Positions 1 to 8,549 of a DNA stretch of 64,000 nucleotides are shown one piece after another. The stretch lies in NCBI RefSeq assembly GCF_014358015.1, contig NZ_JACONV010000002.1, positions 372,001 to 436,000 of the forward strand. The letters are read 5' to 3'. Position 1 is the first letter of the stretch, and the number at the start of each line of letters is the position of its first letter. Both the position numbers and the translations under genes were made by a program. Below the pieces are notes generated by a model. The model did not search any database. It was not told the DNA's origin and saw only the letters and a program-made list of their open reading frames with translations. This DNA is from Pseudomonas triticifolii. GTDB taxonomy: Bacteria; Pseudomonadota; Gammaproteobacteria; Pseudomonadales; Pseudomonadaceae.

Positions 1-200
1 TTCTGGAACTGTCGATACCCCTTTCTTGCTCGCCACAATCAATCAACGAATGAACCCCGCGCACAACAGCACAAATGACGAAAATACAATTGGAAAAAAA
101 ATTCTATTACCGGTATTAAGTGAACGGATTCTGCTCGCGGCATCCAGTGTGTCGGGCCTGAGTCCCTTCCTATCGACAGTTATCAAGCCTGAGGCTTTTT
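1..200. other. Leader region of the carbonic anhydrase gene
   Basis: No convincing gene is seen here. The stretch is more AT-rich than its surroundings, especially around positions 70-120, as expected for a promoter region. The overlapping reading frame that begins at 26 runs into the carbonic anhydrase gene in another frame and resembles no family, so it is not annotated. Confidence 0.4.
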
Positions 201-920
201 ATGAATTCGTCCTTGTCCCGCCGCAAGATCCTTCAGGGTGCATGCTGCCTTCCGGTGGCAGCCGTGCTATTGGAAATGCCTTCCATCGCCCACGCCGCTT
301 CGCCGACCTCACCCCGCACCAACATGACCGCTGATCAAGCGCTCAAAGCGCTGCGCGATGGCAACGATGCGTTCATGAAGGACGCCACCATCAACGTCGA
401 ACGCAATCGCGATCGTCGTCTGGAAATCGCCAAAGGCCAGACACCTTTCTGCATCCTGATTTCCTGCTCCGACTCGCGCGTGCCGCCAGAGCTGCTGTTT
501 GGCCGCGGTCTGGGTGAGCTGTTCATCGTGCGTAACGCAGGCAACACCGTCGACACCACAGCGCTGGGTTCGATCGAATATGGCGTCAGCCAGCTCGGCG
601 TCCCGCTGGTCGTGGTCATGGGTCACGAGAAATGCGGGGCCGTCGCTGCCGCTGTTTCGGTGGTCGAGGACAACACAGTGTACCCGGGCGCTATCGGCCA
701 GATGATCGAGCCGATCATTCCTGCCGTCCTGACGGCCAAAGGCAAGAAGAGCAAAAACCTGCTGGAAGATTCGGTCAAGAGCAACATACAGCGCACGGTG
801 GCACGTCTGCGCTCGGCGTCCGAGCCAGCCCTGATGAACCCGATCAAGGAAGGCAAGGTCAAGGTCGTGGGCGCCTACTACAGCCTGGAAAACGGCAAGG
901 TCGACTTTTTCGACGTCTGA
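201..920 (+). CDS. Exported beta-class carbonic anhydrase
   Basis: Interconverts CO2 and bicarbonate. The 239-residue product has the beta-class zinc site: Cys89, Asp91 and Arg93 in the CSDSR motif, then His142 and Cys145 in GHEKC. The N-terminus carries a twin-arginine-like signal (SRRKIL at residues 6-11) followed by a hydrophobic stretch and an Ala-X-Ala-type cleavage site near residue 32, so export to the periplasm by the Tat route is inferred. Most beta-class enzymes of Pseudomonas are cytoplasmic and lack such a leader. The ATG at 201 is chosen because it starts exactly at the signal peptide. The family is certain; the location is inference. Confidence 0.9.
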   Translation: MNSSLSRRKILQGACCLPVAAVLLEMPSIAHAASPTSPRTNMTADQALKALRDGNDAFMKDATINVERNRDRRLEIAKGQTPFCILISCSDSRVPPELLFGRGLGELFIVRNAGNTVDTTALGSIEYGVSQLGVPLVVVMGHEKCGAVAAAVSVVEDNTVYPGAIGQMIEPIIPAVLTAKGKKSKNLLEDSVKSNIQRTVARLRSASEPALMNPIKEGKVKVVGAYYSLENGKVDFFDV

Positions 921-1025
921 TACTCGTCTGCCACAACGGTTGACGCGCCCGGACAGATTCAAGCGCATGGATTGCGCCACCCTCCTGGATGTGGCATTAG
1001 AAAAAGCCGCCAAAAGGAGCGTCGC

Positions 1026-2222
1026 GTGAGCAAGGATTATCTGGCGTTTTTCACTTCTCTGTTTCTGTCGCGCCTGGCGGATCAGATTCTTCTTTTCATT
1101 GTGCCGCTGGTGGTCTTTCAGACCACCCACAGTGCGTCGTGGGCGGGCTTTGCATTCTTTGTGGAGTCATTGCCACGCTTTCTTGCGTTCCCGATCTGCG
1201 GGGCGCTGTGCGACACCTTTCCTCCGGTGCGGATCCTTCACATCAGCCAGGTGTATCGGGCGCTTGTCTGTCTGCTGGCAATGGTGCTGTACGGGGTTTT
1301 CGGCGGCCTTGTCTGGCTGATGCTGCTGTCGGCGTTGTGCGGCGTGCTGACCACTCAAGGCATCATGGCGCGCGAAGTGCTGATGCCCCACGTGTTCCAG
1401 CGTTACAGCTATACGCGCACATTGTCCTATTCGCAGATTGCCGACCAGACCGGGCTGGTGCTCGGTCCTCTGGTGGCCGTGCTGCTGCTCAATATCTGGC
1501 CGTGGCACTGGGTGGTGTCGGGTTGCGCGGTTCTGTTCCTGCTGGCAGACCTTGCCATGCTCGTCTGGCAACGCACTCGCGAAAGCGAACACGACGTGTG
1601 GGAGCAAAAGAGTGGCGGTGCCTGGCAATCGATGAACATCGCGGTCAGGCATATCCTGCGCCTGACCGAGCTGAAGAACCTCATCACCCTGGCGGTGGGC
1701 GTGAACCTGATCGTCGGCGTGACACTGGCCACTTGCGCAGCCATGGTCATCGGCGAATACAGCGCCGACCAGGACACCTACGCAACCCTGCAAATGGCGG
1801 GCGCCGGGACGACCATCCTGATCCTGTTTTTGCTGGCGCGAGTGGTGGTACCGCTGCGGATACTGGGACCGTTGGCCTATGTGATGACGGTCGTCGGTGC
1901 GTTCGTCTGCGCACTCAGTCCTGCACTGACTGGCTATGCGGCAGGCTTTCTGCTCATCGTCGGTTTCGACAAGATGTTCAACGTCTACCTGCGCAACATT
2001 CGTCAGCGCGTGATACCCCGAGAAGACTTTGGCAAGACTGTGGGCGTCATGACCCTGCTCAATAATCTGTCACAGCCTGCGGCAGGTCTGCTGGTGGCGC
2101 TGCAGGCGGGTCCTTTGGGGATTCGAGTGATCATCGTGATCGTGGGACTGCTGAGCGCCCTGCTCGGCGCACTGGCGCTATGGCTGTTTGCGGGCCGGAC
2201 AGTGCCTGTAGTGACAGATTGA
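1026..2222 (+). CDS. MFS transporter, MFS_3/EntS-like
   Basis: Integral membrane protein of about 398 residues with a dozen hydrophobic segments. The general organisation matches the MFS_3/EntS-like group of drug or siderophore exporters, but the substrate cannot be read from the sequence. The start chosen is GTG at 1026, preceded by AAAGGAGCG at 1013-1020; the upstream in-frame ATG at 972 lacks such a site and would add a charged tail before the first membrane segment. It is convergent with sodC, and two hairpins separate them. Confidence 0.75.
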   Translation: MSKDYLAFFTSLFLSRLADQILLFIVPLVVFQTTHSASWAGFAFFVESLPRFLAFPICGALCDTFPPVRILHISQVYRALVCLLAMVLYGVFGGLVWLMLLSALCGVLTTQGIMAREVLMPHVFQRYSYTRTLSYSQIADQTGLVLGPLVAVLLLNIWPWHWVVSGCAVLFLLADLAMLVWQRTRESEHDVWEQKSGGAWQSMNIAVRHILRLTELKNLITLAVGVNLIVGVTLATCAAMVIGEYSADQDTYATLQMAGAGTTILILFLLARVVVPLRILGPLAYVMTVVGAFVCALSPALTGYAAGFLLIVGFDKMFNVYLRNIRQRVIPREDFGKTVGVMTLLNNLSQPAAGLLVALQAGPLGIRVIIVIVGLLSALLGALALWLFAGRTVPVVTD

Positions 2223-2234
2223 TTGCTTCAGCGC

Positions 2235-2322
2235 CCGATGCAGGCACCCTGCATCGGATACAGAATAGTGTGAGATGCCGGATCGCGGGAGCGGCTGCTC
2301 AGCGGGCGACATGCGCCCGCTG
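2235..2322. terminator. Two hairpins between convergent genes
   Basis: Hairpin one spans 2235-2257, with 10-bp arms CCGATGCAGG and CCTGCATCGG and a 3-nt loop. Hairpin two spans 2300-2322, with 9-bp arms CAGCGGGCG and CGCCCGCTG around ACATG. They lie between the convergent MFS and sodC genes. Neither has a clear T-run, so factor-assisted termination or RNA 3'-end protection is as likely as intrinsic termination. Confidence 0.45.
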
Positions 2323-2339
2323 AGACTGTAACGACGCTA

Positions 2340-2858
2340 TCAGATCACGCCACACGCAGCCCGGTCGCCGCCGCCACCCAGAGGCTTGGGATGGTCGGAG
2401 TGGTTGTCACCGCCTGCATGGACCATCAGGGCATGGCCTTTGATTTGCGAAATGTTCTTCAGGCGAGGCGCCATGACCGGGTAGTCGGCTGTGCCGTCCG
2501 CCATGACATACAGCGCAGGCAGGTCGCCCAGATGACCGTCGGCATAAGGCCCCAGGTGCTTGCCGGTCTTGGCCGGGTCGAAGTGCCCGCCTGCTGCCAG
2601 AGCAGCCACTTTGACGCCGTCCTTGGTACCGGCTTCACAGCTGCCGTTCTCATGCACGTGGAGACCGTGAATTCCCGCAGGCAAGCCACTGAGTTTAGGC
2701 GTGAACAAAAGACCGTATTCGGTTTCGCTCACCGTCACGGTGCCAATAGGCTTGGGCGCGCCATCGGCGCTGACCAGGTTGATCGGGACGTCCAGTGATG
2801 CAGCCTGAACACCGACAGAAAACAGGCCCAGCAGGCCGAGCCAAAGATAAGGTTTCAT
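2340..2858 (-). CDS. sodC: Periplasmic Cu/Zn superoxide dismutase
   Basis: Dismutates superoxide in the periplasm. The 172-residue protein begins with a typical Sec signal peptide ending near VQA (residues 17-19). Copper ligands are His67, His69, His92 and His147; zinc ligands are His92, His101, His109 and Asp112; the structural disulfide is Cys74-Cys169. The C-terminal [12 protein letters not shown] block is characteristic of bacterial SodC. The ATG at 2858 is chosen because the signal peptide starts there; upstream in-frame codons would add a charged, non-conserved extension. All metal ligands are intact, so the enzyme should be active. Confidence 0.95.
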   Translation of the reverse strand: MKPYLWLGLLGLFSVGVQAASLDVPINLVSADGAPKPIGTVTVSETEYGLLFTPKLSGLPAGIHGLHVHENGSCEAGTKDGVKVAALAAGGHFDPAKTGKHLGPYADGHLGDLPALYVMADGTADYPVMAPRLKNISQIKGHALMVHAGGDNHSDHPKPLGGGGDRAACGVI

Positions 2859-3290
2859 AAGGTCAATACGTCCTTGATCTGAATAACGAATGTGAATGTT
2901 GCCGGGGACCGTTGATCGTCCAAGCCTGCGCGACACCTGACAACATCATGGATACGACAAAAGGTGTGACCACAGGGAAACGGGTTTTGATGCAAATAAA
3001 TCAAGTTGCTGCCGCGCTCCGCCGGGCAATGCCGCCAACGCTCACTGCATCGTCCAGTCAGCGTCATCGCTGAGCGAAGCGCTGGCCGTGATCGACTACG
3101 CGCATGAGGGCCAAACCTGGACGCGAACCCAGAACAACTGGCCTCACTCGAGGAACGGTAAACCTGAAGGGCCGCACGTCTGGAAAACATCGTCGCTGGC
3201 AAGGCACCGTTCTTGCTTCACATCCTGTCGGCAAATGAAGCACTCTGTTGCTTCCAATAAAACCAATGACACACGCGAGCCCCCATTCTC
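2859..3290. other. Intergenic region without a recognised gene
   Basis: Separates the divergent sodC and pheC genes, so promoters for both should lie here. Short frames such as 3088-3294 show no family resemblance and overlap the pheC start. No clear operator or hairpin was recognised. Confidence 0.4.
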
Positions 3291-4079
3291 ATGATGAAAC
3301 TGAACTACAGCGTGCCCGCAGCCCTTCTGTTGGGCCTGACAGGCATGGCACATGCACAGGAATCGTCTTCGCATCTGGACAAGGTATTGCAGGCCGGCCA
3401 GTTGTCGGTGTGTACCACGGGTGACTACAAGCCTTACACCTTTCATCGCGAAGACGGCGAGTACGAAGGTATCGACATCACCATGGCCCGCTCGCTGGCC
3501 AAGAGCCTGGGCGTGAACGTGCAATGGGTGCCCACCACCTGGAAAACCCTGATGCCCGACATGATCGCGGGTAAATGCGACATCGCAATGGGGGGTATTT
3601 CGGTGACGCTGGAGCGTCAGAAGAAAGCCTTCTTCAGCAATACGCTGGACATCGACGGCAAGATCCCACTAGTGCGCTGCGAAGACCAGGCGCTGTACCA
3701 GACCATCGAGCAGATCAACAAACCGTCGGTCCGCCTGATCGAGCCCGCTGGCGGCACCAACGAGGCGTTTGCCCGCGCCTACCTGCCCAACGCACCTATC
3801 GCGTTCCACGACAACAAGACCATCTTCCAGGAACTGCTCGACAAGAAAGCCGACGTGATGATCACCGACGCGTCAGAAGCGCTCTATCAGCAGAAGCGCA
3901 TGCCCGGTCTGTGTGCGGTCAACCCGACACGCTACATGCAGTACGGCGAGAAGGCCTACCTGCTGCCGCGCGACGACGTGACCTGGAAAGCCTATGTCGA
4001 TCAGTGGCTGCACCTGAGCAAGGCCACCGGAGCCTATCAACAGGCGCTGGGCGAATGGCTGGCAGTGCCTGCCCAGTAA
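3291..4079 (+). CDS. pheC: Periplasmic cyclohexadienyl dehydratase
   Basis: Converts prephenate to phenylpyruvate and arogenate to phenylalanine. It has the fold of amino-acid-binding proteins but is an enzyme. The 262-residue product has a signal peptide (cleavage near AHA-QES) and a PBP2 domain. Blocks shared with P. aeruginosa PheC, recalled from family knowledge, include TTGDYKP, GGTNE, TIFQ, DVMITDA, LCAVNP, EKAYLLPRDD and YVDQWLH. These favour PheC over a plain amino-acid-binding subunit, and no permease or ATPase gene is adjacent. Two consecutive ATG codons (3291, 3294) could start it, with no strong ribosome site. A solute-binding role remains possible. Confidence 0.82.
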   Translation: MMKLNYSVPAALLLGLTGMAHAQESSSHLDKVLQAGQLSVCTTGDYKPYTFHREDGEYEGIDITMARSLAKSLGVNVQWVPTTWKTLMPDMIAGKCDIAMGGISVTLERQKKAFFSNTLDIDGKIPLVRCEDQALYQTIEQINKPSVRLIEPAGGTNEAFARAYLPNAPIAFHDNKTIFQELLDKKADVMITDASEALYQQKRMPGLCAVNPTRYMQYGEKAYLLPRDDVTWKAYVDQWLHLSKATGAYQQALGEWLAVPAQ

Positions 4080-4179
4080 TTTCATCACACGATCAAACGA
4101 TCCCGTCAGGCACCCGTTGCAAGGCGGGTTCGGCTGAAATAGCGTGTTGCAGAATCTCGTCTGGAAGGCACCTCCGAGC

Positions 4180-5160
4180 ATGAAGCCCAACAAGCCCATC
4201 ACCCGCGCGTTTTGCGTCGAGCTGCAGCAGGAACTGTCCATTGCCGCCGCCCGCCGCGAATATTTCTCTCAGGCGCCTCCCCGCGAGCGCTTCGAGTTTC
4301 TCTGTTCGAATGAAGCCTGCCGAGCCATGGGCGCGAAAGTGACCGGGGTCAATTACACCGTCAAGCCACAGGACAACCCGACCTTCGTGGCGGCGCACTA
4401 CCGCGCCAATCCGCACTACGAGCATCATCCCGATTGCGAATGGGTGGACGAAGATGCAGCCGAACCGGCTGAAGAGCCTGCTGACGCGAATGACCCACAT
4501 TTGGCAGTGCGCAAGGCCAAGCGCAAGCTGGACGACTACATCGACGTCTTCGACCCGACACTCAAAGAACCTGCCAAGGAAAAATCGGGGACAGAAAAAG
4601 CCGGCTCACCTGATCAGCCCCCTGCGCTGAAGCCTCCGCCTGTCGAATCCGCCGAACCCAAAGCTCCGCGCTACAGCGAGACCCGCACTAACAACCTGGA
4701 GCGCCTGGTGGACAGTTATCGCCAGGCCAAGGCCGAATTGTCGATCGATGAGCTCAAGTTGCTGAAGCTGCGGATTCCGGGTCAGGGCGAGGTGTCCCTG
4801 CGCTCGTACTTTCGGCACATCAAGTACGCGCAACCGGGCGACAACGAACGCGTGCTGTACGGCGGTGGATTGATTGAGCAGCGCTACGGGCTGGGGTTCA
4901 AGTTCAAATTTTTCGACAGGCTTGAAGGCAAACTGGTGACGCTCTATGTGTCGCCTGCGCAGATGCAAGCCTACCGGTCCAGCCGTTACATCAGCGAACT
5001 GCTGAGCCACGCCGATGAGGTGAGGTTTTTCACGCTCTATGCGCTTGGGAAGCTGACGCAGAGCCCTTCGGGGAAGAGCTACAGCGTTGAGGTGGATGAT
5101 CTGCGGCATCTGGTGATTGTGCTGGGGCCGCAGAAAGAGCCTGCACAGGAGATCGTTTGA
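4180..5160 (+). CDS. Unknown protein with N-terminal Cys/His cluster
   Basis: Not assigned to a named family. The 326-residue protein has an N-terminal block with FLCSNEACR, then HYRANPHYEHHPDCEW about 40 residues later. That spacing of Cys and His residues resembles a zinc-binding module. A Pro/Glu/Lys-rich low-complexity linker follows (residues about 100-170), then a C-terminal globular domain with alternating hydrophobic residues. There is no signal peptide or membrane segment. ATG at 4180 is preferred over 4144 because GGAAGG lies upstream and the conserved-looking block starts soon after. It follows pheC by 100 bp on the same strand but need not be co-transcribed. Confidence 0.6.
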   Translation: MKPNKPITRAFCVELQQELSIAAARREYFSQAPPRERFEFLCSNEACRAMGAKVTGVNYTVKPQDNPTFVAAHYRANPHYEHHPDCEWVDEDAAEPAEEPADANDPHLAVRKAKRKLDDYIDVFDPTLKEPAKEKSGTEKAGSPDQPPALKPPPVESAEPKAPRYSETRTNNLERLVDSYRQAKAELSIDELKLLKLRIPGQGEVSLRSYFRHIKYAQPGDNERVLYGGGLIEQRYGLGFKFKFFDRLEGKLVTLYVSPAQMQAYRSSRYISELLSHADEVRFFTLYALGKLTQSPSGKSYSVEVDDLRHLVIVLGPQKEPAQEIV

Positions 5161-5277
5161 TCGTACTCATCGCCCTGCGTGGGCAGCCGTCCTTTAGGCT
5201 GTGCGGCACAGACGGCGCAGACGGTGGATTCAGAGAACCAGGCGCTCGGCTCACTTCACCTTTTCGCCCCTCGGCGA

Positions 5278-5301
5278 CTTACTTTGACGGAGCAAAGTAA
5301 G
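5278..5301. repeat. Inverted repeat CTTACTTTG/CAAAGTAAG
   Basis: Perfect 9-bp arms at 5278-5286 and 5293-5301 around ACGGAG. From general knowledge, TTACTTTG/CAAAGTAA dyads are a common dispersed repeat in Pseudomonas genomes. Here it opens a run of hairpins that fills the gap between the hypothetical gene and ilvE. Confidence 0.65.
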
Positions 5302-5324
5302 CAAACTCCCAGCTCCGGTTCCGG

Positions 5325-5341
5325 CCCCGGCTTCGCCGGGG
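5325..5341. terminator. GC-rich hairpin
   Basis: CCCCGGC and GCCGGGG arms around TTC form a tight 7-bp GC-only hairpin with a UUCG-like loop. It is the middle element of the hairpin run downstream of ilvE and could act as a transcript end for either flanking convergent gene. Confidence 0.5.
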
Positions 5342-5357
5342 TTCCTTCGTCCTGACA

Positions 5358-5440
5358 CTGATTCGGGGGTCGCCGCATATGGGCCATCCATGGCCCAATG
5401 CGGCTCAATCGGCATCCATGCCGATTGCCCCCCGAATCAG
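5358..5440. repeat. Nested inverted repeat forming a three-way junction
   Basis: An outer perfect 12-bp stem pairs 5358-5369 with 5429-5440 (CTGATTCGGGGG and its complement). It encloses two hairpins. The first (5372-5404) has GCCGCAT/ATGCGGC plus GGGCCAT/ATGGCCC arms. The second (5406-5427) has perfect 10-bp arms CAATCGGCAT/ATGCCGATTG around CC. Both inner arms end in the same ATCCAT apex. The layout predicts a three-armed RNA or cruciform DNA just downstream of ilvE. Confidence 0.7.
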
Positions 5441-5538
5441 CGCCAGAACTCAGCCTTCACCCGCGTCGCGATCGGCGGTGCTGCCACCATCGCGCAAGAA
5501 AAAGCGCGACAGCGTTGCTGTCTTTTTCAACGCCAGGA

Positions 5539-6558
5539 TCAAACCTTGACGATCCAACCCGCTGGCGGCTCGATATCGCCGGACTGAACACCCGTCAGCT
5601 CTTTGTAGAGACGCTGGGTCACGGGGCCAACTTCGGTTTCGCTATGGAACACGTGCAGCTTGTCCTTGTAGGAGATTCCGCCAATCGGCGTGATCACTGC
5701 AGCCGTACCGCACGCGCCGGCTTCCTTGAACTCACCGATCTTGTCGATGAACACATCACCTTCGACGACCGTCAGGCCCAGACGGGATTTTGCCAGCTCG
5801 ATCAGCGACAGACGGGTAATGCCCGGCAACACGGAAGGCGACTTCGGCGTCAGGAACACATCGTCGTGAGTGATCGCGAAGAAGTTGGCAGAACCCACTT
5901 CCTCGATCTTCGAATGCGTCTGCGGGTCCAGGTAGATGCAGTCGGCGAAGCTGTGTTTTTTGGCTTCGGAACCCGGCATCAGGCTGGCAGCATAGTTGCC
6001 ACCGACCTTGGCGGCACCGGTGCCGTTGGGCGCGGCGCGGTCGTAGCCGGAGATGACGAAATTGTTCGGCTTAAGGCCACCTTTGAAATAGGCGCCCACC
6101 GGAATGCAGAAGATCGAGAAGATGAACTCAGGCGCGGTACGTACACCAATGTTATCGCCTACACCGATCACGAACGGACGCAGGTACAGCGCACCGCCGG
6201 AACCGTAGGGCGGAATGAAGCGTTCGTTGGCTTTCACGACCTGCTTGCAGGCCTCGATGAATACATCGGTCGGCACGTGCGGCATCAACAGCCGGGAACA
6301 GCTGCGCTGCATGCGCTGGGCGTTCTGGTCAGGGCGGAACAGGTTGATCGAGCCGTCCTTGCAGCGGTAGGCCTTCAGGCCTTCGAAACACTGCTGACCA
6401 TAATGAAGCGCGGTAGAACCCTCGCTGATGTGCAGGGTGTTGTCTTCGGTCAGCGAACCCGCGTCCCAGGCGCCATTACGCCAGTGAGAGAGGTAACGTT
6501 TGTCGGTCTTGATGTAATCGAAACCCAGAGTGTCCCAGTTGATGCTTTCTTGACTCAT
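5539..6558 (-). CDS. ilvE: Branched-chain amino acid aminotransferase
   Basis: Transfers the amino group between glutamate and the 2-oxo acids of valine, leucine and isoleucine, using PLP. The product has 339 residues, the usual length of the pseudomonad BCAT2-type enzyme. The PLP lysine is Lys184 in NGTGAAKVGGNYA. FEGLKAY near residue 60 and GTAAVITPI toward the C-terminus are typical fold IV class blocks. ATG at 6558 is chosen because AGAGGG sits just upstream; an in-frame ATG 15 bp earlier is less well placed. It is monocistronic, with the hairpin repeats beyond its 3' end. Confidence 0.95.
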   Translation of the reverse strand: MSQESINWDTLGFDYIKTDKRYLSHWRNGAWDAGSLTEDNTLHISEGSTALHYGQQCFEGLKAYRCKDGSINLFRPDQNAQRMQRSCSRLLMPHVPTDVFIEACKQVVKANERFIPPYGSGGALYLRPFVIGVGDNIGVRTAPEFIFSIFCIPVGAYFKGGLKPNNFVISGYDRAAPNGTGAAKVGGNYAASLMPGSEAKKHSFADCIYLDPQTHSKIEEVGSANFFAITHDDVFLTPKSPSVLPGITRLSLIELAKSRLGLTVVEGDVFIDKIGEFKEAGACGTAAVITPIGGISYKDKLHVFHSETEVGPVTQRLYKELTGVQSGDIEPPAGWIVKV

Positions 6559-6692
6559 AACGCCCTCTATCATTTAGCGACTGCCTGGACGAGTCAGGCC
6601 AATGCCGTATTCTGCCAGATCATTCGAAACCTGAGGCTTGAAATAAATACAAATAGATCCGGCGTTTTTGCATCCATTCAAACCACTGCGTG

Positions 6693-7334
6693 TCAGCCCG
6701 CCAGTACCTGCCCGGAGGACTGACGCTGACGCACATAAGCCAAAAACGCGTCCATGTCGGCACTGCACAGTGTCCGCGCAACCGTTTTCACTTCCTCCAT
6801 GGGCCAGTCCCACCAGGCAGCCTGAAGCAACAGCTCTCGCACCTCTTCCTCGAAGCGCCAGCGGATGAACTTGCACGGGTTTCCACCGACCACAGAGAAA
6901 GGCGCCACGTCACGCACGACCATTGCCCCCGCACCCACAATGGCGCCATGGCCAATGGTCACGCCGGACAGAATCACAGCGTCCGCACAAATCCAGCAGT
7001 CACTGCCAATGGTCACGTCACCCTTGCTCGGTGCGTAATCCTTGATGTCGCTGACCTTATCGACCATGGCCGGAAACGGGTACGTGGTAATCCAGTCGGT
7101 TCGATGCTCACCGCCCAGCAGAATCCTGACGCCCTCGGCGATGGACGTGTAAGACCCAACGCGCAGGATCGTGTCGTCGCCGAACTCGATGACATCGGGA
7201 ATGCCGTACGTCCCGACCCCGACTTCGTAACGGGGGTAGCGCAACCTGATCTTTTCGGCCGCCCGCTCCAGCTTATCCAGCTGGCGAAGCTGCTTGCGTA
7301 CTTTTCTGGCTTTGAGCCGGTCGATGAATTTCAT
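6693..7334 (-). CDS. Hexapeptide-repeat acyltransferase (CatB/XAT-like)
   Basis: Left-handed beta-helix acyltransferase of about 213 residues. Isoleucine-patch hexapeptide repeats run from about residue 55 to 155, for example VTIGSDCWI, VTIGHGAIVGAGAMVVRDV and FSVVGGNPCKFIRWRF. The GGNPCKFI block and the length match the xenobiotic acetyltransferase/CatB branch, which includes sugar O-acetyltransferases. It starts 34 bp downstream of a glycosyltransferase gene on the same strand, so a role in acetylating a surface sugar is more likely than antibiotic resistance; that is inference. ATG at 7334 is used; a GTG two codons upstream is also possible. Confidence 0.78.
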   Translation of the reverse strand: MKFIDRLKARKVRKQLRQLDKLERAAEKIRLRYPRYEVGVGTYGIPDVIEFGDDTILRVGSYTSIAEGVRILLGGEHRTDWITTYPFPAMVDKVSDIKDYAPSKGDVTIGSDCWICADAVILSGVTIGHGAIVGAGAMVVRDVAPFSVVGGNPCKFIRWRFEEEVRELLLQAAWWDWPMEEVKTVARTLCSADMDAFLAYVRQRQSSGQVLAG

Positions 7335-7368
7335 GGGCACTCTGGTTCAAATGAAGGGCAAGGCCTGT

Positions 7369-8268
7369 TTATCGGAAGCTCAACAGCAGGCGCTTGCAGC
7401 GACGCCACGTGGTCCGGTTGGCATGCTTAAACGGGATGGAGCACAACAGTTTCCAGGCATAGCGCTTGTCCGCCACAACGGCGTACTTGAGTGCCTTATT
7501 GATAATGAACGTTCGACCGCTCTGATAATCAGGATGATCCTGGTAAGGCTCGATCGTCTTCATGTCGGCCTCAAGCAATACCTTGTACTTGCGCGACAGG
7601 TTGTTCGCATGACGGCGATAACGCGTAACGATCACCGGTAGCACATGAATCTCGTAACCCTGAAAGGCGATTCTCAGGGTGATCTGAAAGTCCTGCACCC
7701 TGATCAACGGGTCATAACCGTTCGCATCCCTGAGTGCTTGCATGCGGTACAAGGCAACCGGCGCTCCGACCACCACGGCCCCGCGCAGGACCTGGTCGAA
7801 GTTCAGCTCCTCGATATACTCGCGAGACTGGCTCTTGGTGTCGTTGCCGTCGCAATCCATATAACGGATCAGCGCGCCGACGCACCCCACCTTCGGGTGT
7901 TCATCAAGGTATCGGGCACGAACACTCAGCGACGACGGGAGCATGATGTCGTCAAGGTCAGGGGTGGACACATACACGCCCTTGGCGTACTTGAGGCCGT
8001 GATTCAGTGCAGCGCTTACACCCTGATTGGGCTGGCGATAGAGCTGGAACGAATACTGGTTTTGCAGCGCTTCCAGCATCGCAATGCTGTTATCGGTCGA
8101 ACCGTCATCGACAATGATGACTTCGAAGTTCTCATAATCCTGGGCAAAGATGCTCTGAATAGCAGCTTCCAGAAATCGCTCGGCGTTATAACAAGGCGCG
8201 ATAATCGAAACGAGCGGTTTGGGTGTCATGTCCTGAATAGGTGAGGACGTCATAAGGATAACAGCCAT
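7369..8268 (-). CDS. Family 2 glycosyltransferase
   Basis: GT-A fold glycosyltransferase of up to 299 residues. It shows the family 2 N-terminal pattern VSIIAPCYNAERFLEAAI, the nucleotide-sugar motif IIVDDGSTDNS, and a metal-binding DLDD in place of the usual DXD. There are no long hydrophobic segments, so it is a soluble or peripheral enzyme. It probably forms a two-gene unit with the downstream acyltransferase and may decorate lipopolysaccharide or another surface glycan; the acceptor is unknown. The start is uncertain: ATG codons at 8268, 8253 and 8229 are all in frame upstream of the conserved domain, and none has a strong ribosome site. Confidence 0.8.
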   Translation of the reverse strand: MAVILMTSSPIQDMTPKPLVSIIAPCYNAERFLEAAIQSIFAQDYENFEVIIVDDGSTDNSIAMLEALQNQYSFQLYRQPNQGVSAALNHGLKYAKGVYVSTPDLDDIMLPSSLSVRARYLDEHPKVGCVGALIRYMDCDGNDTKSQSREYIEELNFDQVLRGAVVVGAPVALYRMQALRDANGYDPLIRVQDFQITLRIAFQGYEIHVLPVIVTRYRRHANNLSRKYKVLLEADMKTIEPYQDHPDYQSGRTFIINKALKYAVVADKRYAWKLLCSIPFKHANRTTWRRCKRLLLSFR

Positions 8269-8500
8269 GGTTATTGTTCAGCCCAGCGCGTCGAGCGCTG
8301 GATATCGCGTAACAGAGTGAATACAAGACCGACATGATGCGGCATGTGAACTCACTTTTCCATGATCCGCCCGTGAGCAATTGTTCATTCAGCCCCTTTG
8401 AGTGGCTAACTCGCGGCCTTTGCAACGTTCCGAACAGCGAGAAGAGGCCTCTGCCCTCCGCCTTGATGCCGCACATCGCTTTTCAAATCGCAGGCATAAA

Positions 8501-8529
8501 AAAACCCCATTCTTGTGGAATGGGGTTTT
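8501..8529. terminator. Intrinsic terminator of the cyo operon
   Basis: Perfect 12-bp arms AAAACCCCATTC and GAATGGGGTTTT around TTGTG, flanked by A/T tracts on both sides. Read on the minus strand, the hairpin is followed by a T-run just after the cyoE stop codon. It could also work in the other direction. The rest of 8269-8500 holds no recognised gene. Confidence 0.9.
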
Positions 8530-8549
8530 TATTCGAACGCTATTACCGG

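Noticed and set aside
26..334. 102-residue frame at the start of the window
   Set aside because: It overlaps the Tat signal of the carbonic anhydrase in another frame and has no recognisable features.
5398..6723. 441-residue plus-strand frame
   Set aside because: Antisense to ilvE and overlapping the three-way-junction repeat; no domain seen.
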